Source: RGIG6291 sp964602275 (GTDB taxonomy: Bacteria > Bacillota > Clostridia > TANB77 > UBA1234). From it: a DNA stretch of 30,262 nt. Where the stretch lies: NCBI GenBank assembly GCA_964602275.1, contig CAZRQF010000007.1, forward strand, positions 1-30,262, in the 5' to 3' direction. The position numbers and the translations under genes are program-made. Below the pieces are notes generated by a model, which saw only the letters and a list, made by a program, of their open reading frames with translations, was not told the DNA's origin and did no database searches. Positions 7,605 through 15,614 of this stretch are shown piece after piece (the first letter of the stretch is position 1; each line of letters begins with the position of its first letter).

Positions 7605-10600
7605 ATGTATTTAAAAAAATTAGAATTACAAGGATTTAAATCTTTTGCTGATAAGACCACTCTTGAATTTAAGCCAGGAATTACCGCCGTAATAGGTCCG
7701 AATGGAAGCGGAAAGAGTAATGTTTCGGATGCTATTCGTTGGGTTTTAGGGGAGCAAAGCATAAAGACACTTAGAGGTTCTAAGTTAGAAGATGTAATTT
7801 TTGCTGGAACTCAAGCGAGAAAATCTGTAAGCTTTGCGGAGGTTGCAATCACTATTGATAATTCTGACGGGAAATTGCCAGTAGATTATTCAGAAGTGAC
7901 GGTGACAAGAAGAGTATACCGAAGTGGAGAAAGTGAGTTTTATATAAATAAAAATCAATGTAGACTAAAAGACATTGTTGAATTATTTATGGATACCGGC
8001 ATAGGAAGAGATGGATATTCTATTATCGGTCAAGGTAGAATTGACGAAATTTTAAGTGCAAAGTCAGAAGAAAGAAGAAGAATTTTTGAAGATGCTGCAG
8101 GAATTGTAAAATATAGAACAAGAAAAGAAGAGGCAGAGAAAAAGCTAGAAAATACAAGACAAAATCTGCTTAGAATAAATGACATAGTAAGTGAATTAGA
8201 AGCTCAATTAGAGCCACTTAGAGAACAGTCTGAAAAGGCTAAAAAGTTTTTAGAGATAAGAGAACAATTAAAATATTTAGAAGTAGGTTTGTTTATCAGT
8301 AACATAAACAAAGGAAAAATAAAACTTGAAGAAACAATTAATCAAGTTTTAGAAATTACAAATCAAACTAATGATGAAGAAACGAAATTGCAAGAATTGC
8401 AAACATCTAAGGAAGATATAAGAAAAGTGTTAGATGAACTTACGGCAAATGTTGAGGAAATTCAAAAGAAAATATTTGATGCACAAAATAATATAGAAAA
8501 GCAAAAAGGCGATATTGGAATATTTAATGAAAGAATTTCACACAACAATGAAAATTTTGAAAAGTTTACGCTAGAGATAGAAGAGTATAATACAAAAAAA
8601 ATAGAGTTAGAACAAGAAAAAGAAGAAAGAGCTCAAAAGAAAGGAAGACTTGCTGAAGATAAGAAAAAATTTGAGTTAGAGCTTTTGCAAAAAGAAGAAG
8701 AATATCGAAAACTTTCTGAAAATCTAACAAATGAACAAAAAAGAATAGAAGACATAAAAGCTAAAATAATGGCTAATATGGATCTAAAATTTGAAAAAAT
8801 GGAACTTTTGAGCAATTTGAGTGCAAATGTTGAAGCAAACAATAGAAGAATTAATCAAATTGAAGAAGAAATCGGCGATAATATTCATGAACTAGATAAA
8901 GAAAAGATGCAAAAAGAAGATGAACAAGCGATTTTTAGTAAGGTAACAAAAGAAAAAAATGAGTTACAGGAAAAGATAGAAAAATTTTCAAAAATAAAAC
9001 TAGAATCTAATGAAAAAATATTAAATTATGAAAATAAAATTAGAAACTTGCTAAATGAAATAAATAATAAAGAATCTAGATATAAGTTTTTATCAGAAAC
9101 AGAAAGAGAGTTTGAAGGATATACAAAAGCTGTAAAAGAAGTAATGGCAAAGTGCCAAAAAGATAGACAGTTTGGGAGCAATATTTGCGGAACACTTGCA
9201 AACCTTATAACAGTTCCATCTAGATATGAAACAGCAATAGAACTTGCACTTGGCGGAACGATTCAAAATATTGTAACTGAAACAGAAGAAGAAGCTAAAA
9301 GAGCAATTGAATATTTAAAAACTAATAATTTTGGAAGAGCATCTTTCTTTCCGCTTTCTGCAATAAAAGGCGAAAAGCTAAAACAAAATTTAAAAGACTT
9401 AGATGGTGCTATTGGCGTTGCCTCTGATTTAATTACATATGATAGCAAGTATGAAAATGTAGTAAATAATGTGCTTGGTAAAACAGTAGTCGTAGACAAT
9501 ATGGAAAATGCCGTAAAAATTGCTAAAAAGTGCAAATACGGATTTAAAATGGTAACATTAGACGGAGATATAATAAATCCGTCTGGTCAAATGACTGGTG
9601 GAAGTGTATTTAAGAAAACGACAAGTATATTAAGTAGAGCTAGAGAAATAACAGAGCTTGAAGAAGTTGTAAAAAAATTAAAACTTGAAAATAATCAAGT
9701 TGAAAAAGAGCTAGCAGAGTACAAAGAAAGCGTAGAAACAGCAATATTTGAATTTGAAGATACAGAAAGAAAACTACAAGAAATAAGCATTTCTTATGCT
9801 ACTGAAAATGAAAAAATGGTAGCAATTGAAAATAACATTGCTAGAATTAATAAAAAGCTAGAAATGTTACGCTCTGAAAAAGAACATTTAAAAGTGCAAG
9901 ACGAAAATTCAAAACTAGATATTAATGCGATTAACTTGATTATTTCTAATGCCGATAAAGAAAATGAAGAAGCACAAATAATCGTAAAAGAGTTTGCAGA
10001 TAAAAATAGTGAACAGCAAAAAATAATTGACGATTTAAATTCTGACATTATGGATTTAAGAATATCAGTATCGTCATTTGATGAAAGTGCGACATCTATA
10101 AATGAAATAGTAGAAAGAATTGAAAAAGATATAGAAAATTGCGATAGAAATATAGAAAGACGAGAAGAAGAAAAATCAAGAATGCAAAAAGAAAATGAAG
10201 AAATGCAAGAAAATATTTCAAATGCAAATGTAAGCATTGAAAATATTACTGCTACAATAGTAGCATTTGAGGGCGAAATTCAAGAAGCTAGAAGAAGAAG
10301 AGAAGCAAAGAATGACGCTTTGGTGGAAACTGAGAAAACGATTGATGACACATTTAAAACATTAGACATATTAAAAGAGCAAGCCATGAAATTAGATTTG
10401 AAAAAATCTAAATTAGAAATGGATATAGAAACAATTCAAAATAAAATGTGGGAAGATTATGAAACAACTCCAAATACAGCTAAAAATTATGCAGAAGTAA
10501 CATCAACAACTGCAAAAGAAGTTGACAAATGTAAGTCAGAAATTAAAGCACTTGGAAATATCAATATAAACTCAATAGAAGAATATAAGGCAGTTGGCGA

Positions 10601-11150
10601 AAGATATGAATTTTTAAGAACTCAAAGAAATGATTTGGAGGCTTCAGAAAAATCATTAGTAAAAATTATTGACGATATGATTGAAGTAATGAAAATTCAA
10701 TTTGCTCAAAACTTTGAAATAATCAATAAAAACTTTGAAGAAGTGTTTGAAGAGCTATTTGGAGGCGGCCATGCAACGCTAAGGCTTGCAGATGAGAGCA
10801 ATATTTTAGAAACGGGAATTGAAATAGAAGTTCAACCACCAGGAAAGAAACTTCAAAATATGATGCTTTTATCAGGAGGAGAAAGAGCACTAACTGCAAT
10901 AGCTTTGCTATTTGCAATTTTAAAATTAAGCCCATCACCATTTTGTATACTAGACGAAATAGAAGCGGCACTAGACGATGTAAATGTATATCGTTATGCA
11001 GAATATTTAAAGAAATTTTCAAGAGAAACACAATTTTTAGTAATAACTCACAGAAAAGGAACAATGGAAGCGGCAAACACAGTATACGGAGTGACAATGC
11101 AAGAGCATGGTATAACAAAACTAATATCAATGCAGCTAGATGAGCAATAA
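7605..11150 (+). CDS. smc: Chromosome segregation/condensin ATPase SMC
   Basis: Full-length SMC of 1181 residues, close to the usual ~1186. The N-terminal half-ATPase has Walker A GPNGSGKSN at residues 31-39, followed by GRIDEILSAKSEERRRIFEDAAGI. A long coiled coil, a hinge (about 500-665, with NFGRASFFPL and GQMTGGSV) and a returning coiled coil follow. The C-terminal half-ATPase has LLSGGERAL near residue 1090 and CILDEIEAALDD near 1115. With ScpA and ScpB it forms the condensin that organises and segregates the chromosome. GAGGAG upstream supports ATG 7605. The usual Firmicute neighbours rnc and ftsY are not next to it here: lemA precedes it and spoIIE follows. Confidence 0.98.
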   Translation: MYLKKLELQGFKSFADKTTLEFKPGITAVIGPNGSGKSNVSDAIRWVLGEQSIKTLRGSKLEDVIFAGTQARKSVSFAEVAITIDNSDGKLPVDYSEVTVTRRVYRSGESEFYINKNQCRLKDIVELFMDTGIGRDGYSIIGQGRIDEILSAKSEERRRIFEDAAGIVKYRTRKEEAEKKLENTRQNLLRINDIVSELEAQLEPLREQSEKAKKFLEIREQLKYLEVGLFISNINKGKIKLEETINQVLEITNQTNDEETKLQELQTSKEDIRKVLDELTANVEEIQKKIFDAQNNIEKQKGDIGIFNERISHNNENFEKFTLEIEEYNTKKIELEQEKEERAQKKGRLAEDKKKFELELLQKEEEYRKLSENLTNEQKRIEDIKAKIMANMDLKFEKMELLSNLSANVEANNRRINQIEEEIGDNIHELDKEKMQKEDEQAIFSKVTKEKNELQEKIEKFSKIKLESNEKILNYENKIRNLLNEINNKESRYKFLSETEREFEGYTKAVKEVMAKCQKDRQFGSNICGTLANLITVPSRYETAIELALGGTIQNIVTETEEEAKRAIEYLKTNNFGRASFFPLSAIKGEKLKQNLKDLDGAIGVASDLITYDSKYENVVNNVLGKTVVVDNMENAVKIAKKCKYGFKMVTLDGDIINPSGQMTGGSVFKKTTSILSRAREITELEEVVKKLKLENNQVEKELAEYKESVETAIFEFEDTERKLQEISISYATENEKMVAIENNIARINKKLEMLRSEKEHLKVQDENSKLDINAINLIISNADKENEEAQIIVKEFADKNSEQQKIIDDLNSDIMDLRISVSSFDESATSINEIVERIEKDIENCDRNIERREEEKSRMQKENEEMQENISNANVSIENITATIVAFEGEIQEARRRREAKNDALVETEKTIDDTFKTLDILKEQAMKLDLKKSKLEMDIETIQNKMWEDYETTPNTAKNYAEVTSTTAKEVDKCKSEIKALGNININSIEEYKAVGERYEFLRTQRNDLEASEKSLVKIIDDMIEVMKIQFAQNFEIINKNFEEVFEELFGGGHATLRLADESNILETGIEIEVQPPGKKLQNMMLLSGGERALTAIALLFAILKLSPSPFCILDEIEAALDDVNVYRYAEYLKKFSRETQFLVITHRKGTMEAANTVYGVTMQEHGITKLISMQLDEQ

Positions 11151-11202
11151 TAGATTTATTTGTAATTTTTTGTAAGAAACTTTTTCTAATATTGACTACA
11201 AT

Positions 11203-11235
11203 GTGACAAGAAATTCATGGTGAATACAGTATAAT
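11203..11235 (+). promoter_or_regulatory. Candidate spoIIE promoter with 21-bp spacer
   Basis: GTGACA (11203-11208) lies exactly 21 bases upstream of a perfect TATAAT (11230-11235), about 40 bases before the spoIIE start. In Bacillus subtilis, spoIIE and spoIIG use sigma-A promoters with 21-22 bp spacers activated by Spo0A. No TTGACA lies at the normal 17-bp distance here. No exact Spo0A box (TGNCGAA) is visible, only partial matches. Confidence 0.5.
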
Positions 11236-11277
11236 TATCAAGTATTCAAAAGAAAAAGTTAAGAGGTGTATGAAGTA

Positions 11278-13323
11278 GTGATAAAAAAGTTAGTTCAAAA
11301 TAAGAAAAACATACTGACATATTTAATTACATTAATAGTCAGTGGAGCTAAACTTATGACAGGGACAACCCCTTTTGGAGTGGCAGCCTTTGGAGCTGCT
11401 GCTTCTAATAAAGTACCAGTATTAATACCATTCATAGGTATACTTTTAGTAACATTAATAAAATTTGGACCGCTTGCTATGCTAAAATTTATAATATCGG
11501 CTGTACTTTTTATAGCATTAAAAGCATTCTTAAATACGAAAGAACAAAACAAAACAACTGATACTATAAAAATGCTAGTAGCGGTAGCGATAGCAGAATC
11601 AATAACATTATTTGCATCAAAAACTCCAATATATGATTCTGTTTTAGCGATATATTCAGCAATAACATCAGCAATCTTTTACTTAATATTTTCAGAAGGA
11701 CTATCTACAATTATAGACTATAATAAAAAAAGTGTTATCTCATCTGAAGATTTGCTTGCAACTAGCGTTCTTTTAACAGTTGCAATAAGTTTGCTTGGCG
11801 ACTTATCATTATTTGGAGTATCAATAAGAGGTATTTTAAGTGTGCTTATGGTAATGATTTTAGGCTGGAAATGTGGTGCTTGCATAGGTGCAACTGCGGG
11901 GATTGCAATATCTATCGTGCTAGGAATTATGGGATATGGTTCAGCAGTAATGATTGCTACATATGGTTTTAGCGGATTACTTTCAGGTGTCTTTTCTAAG
12001 TATGGAAAAATAGGTGCGGGCATAGGATTTATCTTAGGAAATATGATTTTGGCTTTTTACGCAAATGGGTCAACGGAAGTAATAATAAACTTAAGAGAAA
12101 TAGTAGTTGCATCGGTTTGTCTATTTTTCATACCAAAGAGTTTTACTATATTTATAGAAAACTTGTTTGACTATGATGGCAGTTTAACCAATAGGGAAGT
12201 AAAACTATTTGAAAAAAATACAATTTATAGACTTGGTGCTATGTCGGAAGCAATAGAAAATATAGCAGGCGAAGAAATAAAAGAAAAAGAAAACTCGTCA
12301 GAAGAAATGCAATCTTTTATAAAATCATTAAAAGAAAGTGCATGTCAAAAATGTGAAAACTATGCTAAATGTTGGGAAAAAAACTATCATTCAATGTATG
12401 AAACAGTCTTTAATTCGATAGAAACACTTCAAGAAAATGGAGAAATAAAAAAAGAAAATCTTTTAGAAAATAGCATATGTGAAAATAAAGAGCTACTAGT
12501 AGACGGACTAAATTTTTCGTATCAAATATATAAGGTTAATCAAAATTGGCAACAAAAAATGAATGAGCAGAGAAGTCAAGTATATAAACAATTAAAAGAA
12601 ATGTCTTCTGCAATAAAAAATATAAAAAATGATATGGCAGTAGCCACAAGCGATAAAAATGAAGAAATCAAACCAAGTTATAAACTTTCGGTGGGACTTG
12701 CTAAATGCAAAAAGAATGGTTCTGTTATATCGGGAGATAACTTTACAAATACAGCATTAGATGACGGAAAATACTTGCTTGCGATAAGCGATGGAATGGG
12801 TACAGGAGAAAAGGCAAGTAGTAAAAGCAAAAAAGTGATAAATACATTAGAAAACTTATTAAACACAGGAGTGGAAAAAACATCAGCCGTAGACATTGTA
12901 AATTCTGTGCTAATAACAGAAGAAGATGAAATATTTGCAACACTAGATGCGGCGATAATAAATTTGATAGATGGAAGTACAGAATTTATAAAAGTATCAT
13001 CGTGTCCGACATACATAAAAAAAGAAAACAAAGTTGATATGATACAAACGGCAGGACTTCCAATAGGAATTTTAGAAAATATGGATGTAGACTTGTATGG
13101 AAAGAAACTAGAAAAAGGCGATATTATAGTAATGGTAAGTGACGGAATAGTAGATGCAAACACAGAATACACTCCAAAAGAACTATGGATAACAGAACTT
13201 TTAAAAGCGGTAAAAACAGAAAATACGCAGCGACTTGCCGACATAATATTGCAAGAAGCAATAGACCAAAACTTGGGCGTAGCAAAAGATGATATGACAG
13301 TATTAGTTGCAAAAATAATATAA
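11278..13323 (+). CDS. spoIIE: Stage II sporulation protein E (membrane PP2C-type phosphatase)
   Basis: Protein of about 681 residues. The first ~290 residues hold roughly ten membrane helices. A cytoplasmic region with the cysteine motif CQKCENYAKCW links to a C-terminal PP2C-like phosphatase with metal-binding aspartates in SGDNF (D487), ISDGMGTG (D505) and SDGIVDA (D622). SpoIIE dephosphorylates SpoIIAA to release sigma-F in the forespore and acts at the polar septum. I prefer GTG 11278: AAGAGG lies eleven bases upstream. A GTG four codons earlier (11266) has no ribosome binding site. It is somewhat shorter than the Bacillus protein (827 residues). Confidence 0.93.
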   Translation: MIKKLVQNKKNILTYLITLIVSGAKLMTGTTPFGVAAFGAAASNKVPVLIPFIGILLVTLIKFGPLAMLKFIISAVLFIALKAFLNTKEQNKTTDTIKMLVAVAIAESITLFASKTPIYDSVLAIYSAITSAIFYLIFSEGLSTIIDYNKKSVISSEDLLATSVLLTVAISLLGDLSLFGVSIRGILSVLMVMILGWKCGACIGATAGIAISIVLGIMGYGSAVMIATYGFSGLLSGVFSKYGKIGAGIGFILGNMILAFYANGSTEVIINLREIVVASVCLFFIPKSFTIFIENLFDYDGSLTNREVKLFEKNTIYRLGAMSEAIENIAGEEIKEKENSSEEMQSFIKSLKESACQKCENYAKCWEKNYHSMYETVFNSIETLQENGEIKKENLLENSICENKELLVDGLNFSYQIYKVNQNWQQKMNEQRSQVYKQLKEMSSAIKNIKNDMAVATSDKNEEIKPSYKLSVGLAKCKKNGSVISGDNFTNTALDDGKYLLAISDGMGTGEKASSKSKKVINTLENLLNTGVEKTSAVDIVNSVLITEEDEIFATLDAAIINLIDGSTEFIKVSSCPTYIKKENKVDMIQTAGLPIGILENMDVDLYGKKLEKGDIIVMVSDGIVDANTEYTPKELWITELLKAVKTENTQRLADIILQEAIDQNLGVAKDDMTVLVAKII

Positions 13324-13357
13324 ACACAAAATATTTCTATCTTTTTTTAGAAAATAA

Positions 13358-13386
13358 TTGACAAAACTAATTTCAAATGCTATTAT
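13358..13386 (+). promoter_or_regulatory. Promoter of tRNA-Arg
   Basis: Perfect TTGACA (13358-13363), 17-bp spacer and TATTAT (13381-13386), ending 24 bases before the tRNA. It starts 34 bases after the spoIIE stop. No clear terminator separates spoIIE from it. Confidence 0.85.
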
Positions 13387-13410
13387 ATATATTGTCTTTT
13401 GACGACGCAT

Positions 13411-13487
<77 letters not shown>

Positions 13488-13493
13488 TGTAAA

Positions 13494-13523
13494 CCACTTA
13501 AGTTTGGCTTAAGTGGCTTTTTA
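13494..13523 (+). terminator. Terminator of tRNA-Arg
   Basis: Nine-bp perfect stem CCACTTAAG (13494-13502) with CTTAAGTGG (13508-13516), a five-base loop, then CTTTTTATT. It starts seven bases after the tRNA 3' end. Confidence 0.88.
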
Positions 13524-13591
13524 TTATCTTTTTTAAACTGAGGTAAAAATGTGACAAAAGATTTAGTCTAGTAAAACCCTATAAAGTGCAA

Positions 13592-13617
13592 TAAAAAAGA
13601 GGCTTTGATTAGCCTCT
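13592..13617 (-). terminator. Terminator overlapping the dac stop codon
   Basis: On the minus strand stem AGAGGCT/AGCCTCT (13611-13617 with 13598-13604) is followed by six T residues. The upstream arm encodes the last residues of the carboxypeptidase, and the stop codon TAA (13609-13611) lies at the edge of the hairpin loop, so the hairpin begins inside the coding region. Confidence 0.85.
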
Positions 13618-14916
13618 AAATCTTGTGTTATATCTATTTATTGTGTATGCTCTTCTTCTTCTTCGTCTTTTTGCTTCTGCTTTGTTGTAAGTTCTTACTA
13701 TTACAAGTAAAATTCCGAGTATTCCAACTGTTATTAAAGTGTTTTTAGTGAAGCTTGCTATTCCTGCTGCTATATTGTTTTTTGCTTCTACAGAATTTCC
13801 TGCTATTAGGTCTATTGTGTATTCGTTATCATATATTTTGTATGTTGCCGTGCCTAGCACATCGCCCTCAGTAATTGGTGCTGTTATTGTTTCGTCAAAT
13901 ACAAGTATTGGTTCAAATGTGCTGTATAAATCTGTTCTGTCCACAGTTGTTGATAAATCTTCTTTTAGTTGCAATTTTACAGTAGCATCTTTTTCTTTTG
14001 CATTTTCTACTGGTAATGTTTTTAAAACTGTATTTGCTTTTGCGATTTGATTTGGTACGATTGTTTCAAAACCGTATTCAAATAATGCTTTTGCATCAGT
14101 AAATCTGTAACTTACGCCTTTTTCGTCTTGTGTAGCTCCTAAAACTACAGCTATTAGATGAACACCATCTTTTGTAGCTCCTGCTACCAAGCAGTTTTTA
14201 GCTTCTTTTGTATAGCCTGTTTTACCACCTGTTGCATAAGCGTAATAATAATTTTTTGAACTACTACTAGAATTCGGTACGATTAGTTGATTTGAATTTA
14301 AGAAAAATCTATCATCTGAACTATATTTATCAGTTATTGGTAATCTAAATCTAATTGTAGCTACAATTTCATTAAAATCTGAGAAATTGTCGGTTGCGTA
14401 TTTATATAAAATCGCTAAATCACGAGCTGTTGTGTAATGGTTGCTGTCGTGTAGACCGCTTGGATTTGCAAAGTGCGTATTTGTACAACCTAGTTCTTTT
14501 GCTCTTGTGTTCATCATTGCGGCAAAACTTTCTGTACTTCCGCCAATATGTTCAGCTAATATGTTAGCTGCATCGTTCCCAGAACATACAAGTAATGCTT
14601 GTAGCAATTCTTTAACTGTAAGCGTTTCGCCAACTTGGATTGCTGCGTGGCTTCCACCAACTGGTACACTCATTACAGCTGCGTAACTTGCTGTAACCTC
14701 GTCTGTAAGATTACAATTTTCAAGTGCTAAAATTGCGGTTAATATTTTTGTTGTGCTGGCAGGATATGCAGCTTCGTCTGCGTTTTTTTCGTATAGAACT
14801 CTACCTGTATCAGCATCTATTAAAATCGCATTAGGACTGTTTGTTGAAACAGCGAATATTTGCGATGGAATCATACAAAGAAATACAAAGCTTAAGAAAA
14901 ATAAAAATTTTTTCAT
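13609..14916 (-). CDS. D-alanyl-D-alanine carboxypeptidase (DacF-like, peptidase S11)
   Basis: Penicillin-binding protein of 435 residues that trims the terminal D-Ala of peptidoglycan stem peptides outside the membrane. The signal peptide is residues 1-22 (ending IFA). The three active-site motifs are all present: STTK at 54-57 (nucleophile S54), SGN at 112-114 and KTG at 232-234. A C-terminal beta domain follows, then a membrane helix and an arginine-rich tail (KRRRRRR), so it is probably tail-anchored. ATG 14916 is preferred over an ATG 16 codons upstream: GGAGGT precedes it and the signal peptide starts there. It is divergent from comEA. DacF, DacA and DacB belong to the same family; which one this is cannot be settled. 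Confidence 0.93.
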   Translation of the reverse strand: MKKFLFFLSFVFLCMIPSQIFAVSTNSPNAILIDADTGRVLYEKNADEAAYPASTTKILTAILALENCNLTDEVTASYAAVMSVPVGGSHAAIQVGETLTVKELLQALLVCSGNDAANILAEHIGGSTESFAAMMNTRAKELGCTNTHFANPSGLHDSNHYTTARDLAILYKYATDNFSDFNEIVATIRFRLPITDKYSSDDRFFLNSNQLIVPNSSSSSKNYYYAYATGGKTGYTKEAKNCLVAGATKDGVHLIAVVLGATQDEKGVSYRFTDAKALFEYGFETIVPNQIAKANTVLKTLPVENAKEKDATVKLQLKEDLSTTVDRTDLYSTFEPILVFDETITAPITEGDVLGTATYKIYDNEYTIDLIAGNSVEAKNNIAAGIASFTKNTLITVGILGILLVIVRTYNKAEAKRRRRRRAYTINRYNTRFRG

Positions 14917-14935
14917 ATTCAACCTCCATAAAAGT

Positions 14936-14964
14936 ATTTTATATAAAAAGCACATAAAAGACAA
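14936..14964 (-). promoter_or_regulatory. Possible promoter of the carboxypeptidase gene
   Basis: On the minus strand TTGTCT (14959-14964), a 17-bp spacer and TAAAAT (14936-14941) lie about 20 bases upstream of the start codon. The match is moderate and the distance to the start is short. Confidence 0.4.
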
Positions 14965-14966
14965 GT

Positions 14967-14984
14967 AAAAGTTTGCAAACTTTT
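14967..14984. promoter_or_regulatory. Perfect 18-bp palindrome, candidate operator
   Basis: AAAAGTTTGCAAACTTTT is perfectly self-complementary with no loop, the form expected of a dimeric repressor or activator site. It lies in the 116-bp gap between dac and comEA and contains the -35 box of comEA. Confidence 0.6.
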
Positions 14985-15001
14985 GTCATATTAGATATAA
15001 T
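14973..15001 (+). promoter_or_regulatory. Promoter of the comEA-pdp operon
   Basis: TTGCAA (14973-14978), a 17-bp spacer and a perfect TATAAT (14996-15001), 32 bases before the comEA start. The -35 box is the centre of the 18-bp palindrome, so a protein bound there would cover it. Confidence 0.75.
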
Positions 15002-15032
15002 AACTTTGAAAAAACAAATATAAGGAGGAAAA

Positions 15033-15602
15033 ATGGAAATAAAAACAAAATACATTTTTGTATTGGGGGCTTTAATTATTTCTACTTATATTGGTTATAA
15101 ACTTCTGCCGAAAGATGAAATCGTTATACAGTCAAACGAAGAGGCAAGTAGTGAAATAGAAAAAATATATGTACATATTGAGGGATGTGTGCATAATCCA
15201 GGGGTTATGGAAGTTTTGCAAGGAACTAGAATTTATGAGCTTATAGAACTTGCAGGTGGCGAAACTGAAGAAGCAGATTTGAGCAAAGTAAATTTAGCAA
15301 GCGTTGTAAAAGATGAACAAAAAATTGTAGTGCCTGCAAAAATAATTTATGAAGAAGAAACTAACAAAAGTAATTCTAATGTTAAAATCAATTCTTCAAA
15401 TTCAAAAAGTATGTTAGTAAACCTCAACACAGCGACTAAAGAAGAATTGGAAACGCTTAATGGAATTGGTAGTAGCATGGCAAAAAGAATTATAGAGTAT
15501 AGAGAAACAAATGGATATTTTATGAGCGTAGAAGACATTATGAATGTATCTGGTATTGGCGAGGGAAAATTTGAGAAAATAAAAGATAATATAGAGGTAT
15601 AA
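15033..15602 (+). CDS. ComEA-like DNA-binding protein (SLBB plus helix-hairpin-helix)
   Basis: Membrane-anchored protein of 189 residues. N-terminal helix at residues 7-24, an SLBB domain (about 44-105, IYVHIEGCVHNPGVMEVLQGTRIYEL in pieces), a Ser/Asn-rich linker, and a helix-hairpin-helix DNA-binding domain (about 127-189: VNLNTATKEEL, LNGIGSSMAKRIIEYR, VSGIGEGKFEKIK). ComEA binds incoming double-stranded DNA outside the membrane during natural transformation. The full length and both domains fit. AAGGAGG supports the start. The neighbouring comEC and comEB are absent from the window, so a competence role is not proven. It is 12 bp upstream of pdp, with which it is probably cotranscribed. 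Confidence 0.88.
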   Translation: MEIKTKYIFVLGALIISTYIGYKLLPKDEIVIQSNEEASSEIEKIYVHIEGCVHNPGVMEVLQGTRIYELIELAGGETEEADLSKVNLASVVKDEQKIVVPAKIIYEEETNKSNSNVKINSSNSKSMLVNLNTATKEELETLNGIGSSMAKRIIEYRETNGYFMSVEDIMNVSGIGEGKFEKIKDNIEV

Positions 15603-15614
15603 AAGGAGGAAAAT

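Noticed and set aside
9794..10237. 147-codon minus-strand ORF inside smc
   Set aside because: It is a Ser/Phe/Ile-rich shadow of the smc coiled coil, with no ribosome binding site or promoter context.
12678..13244. 188-codon minus-strand ORF within spoIIE
   Set aside because: It is a shadow of the phosphatase domain coding strand, whose motifs are intact in the plus frame.
13547..13562. AAAAATGTGACAAAAG, similar to the core of the 32-bp repeats and to 11201-11210
   Set aside because: Single A/T-rich matches between convergent units are expected by chance in this composition, and there is no phased partner copy.
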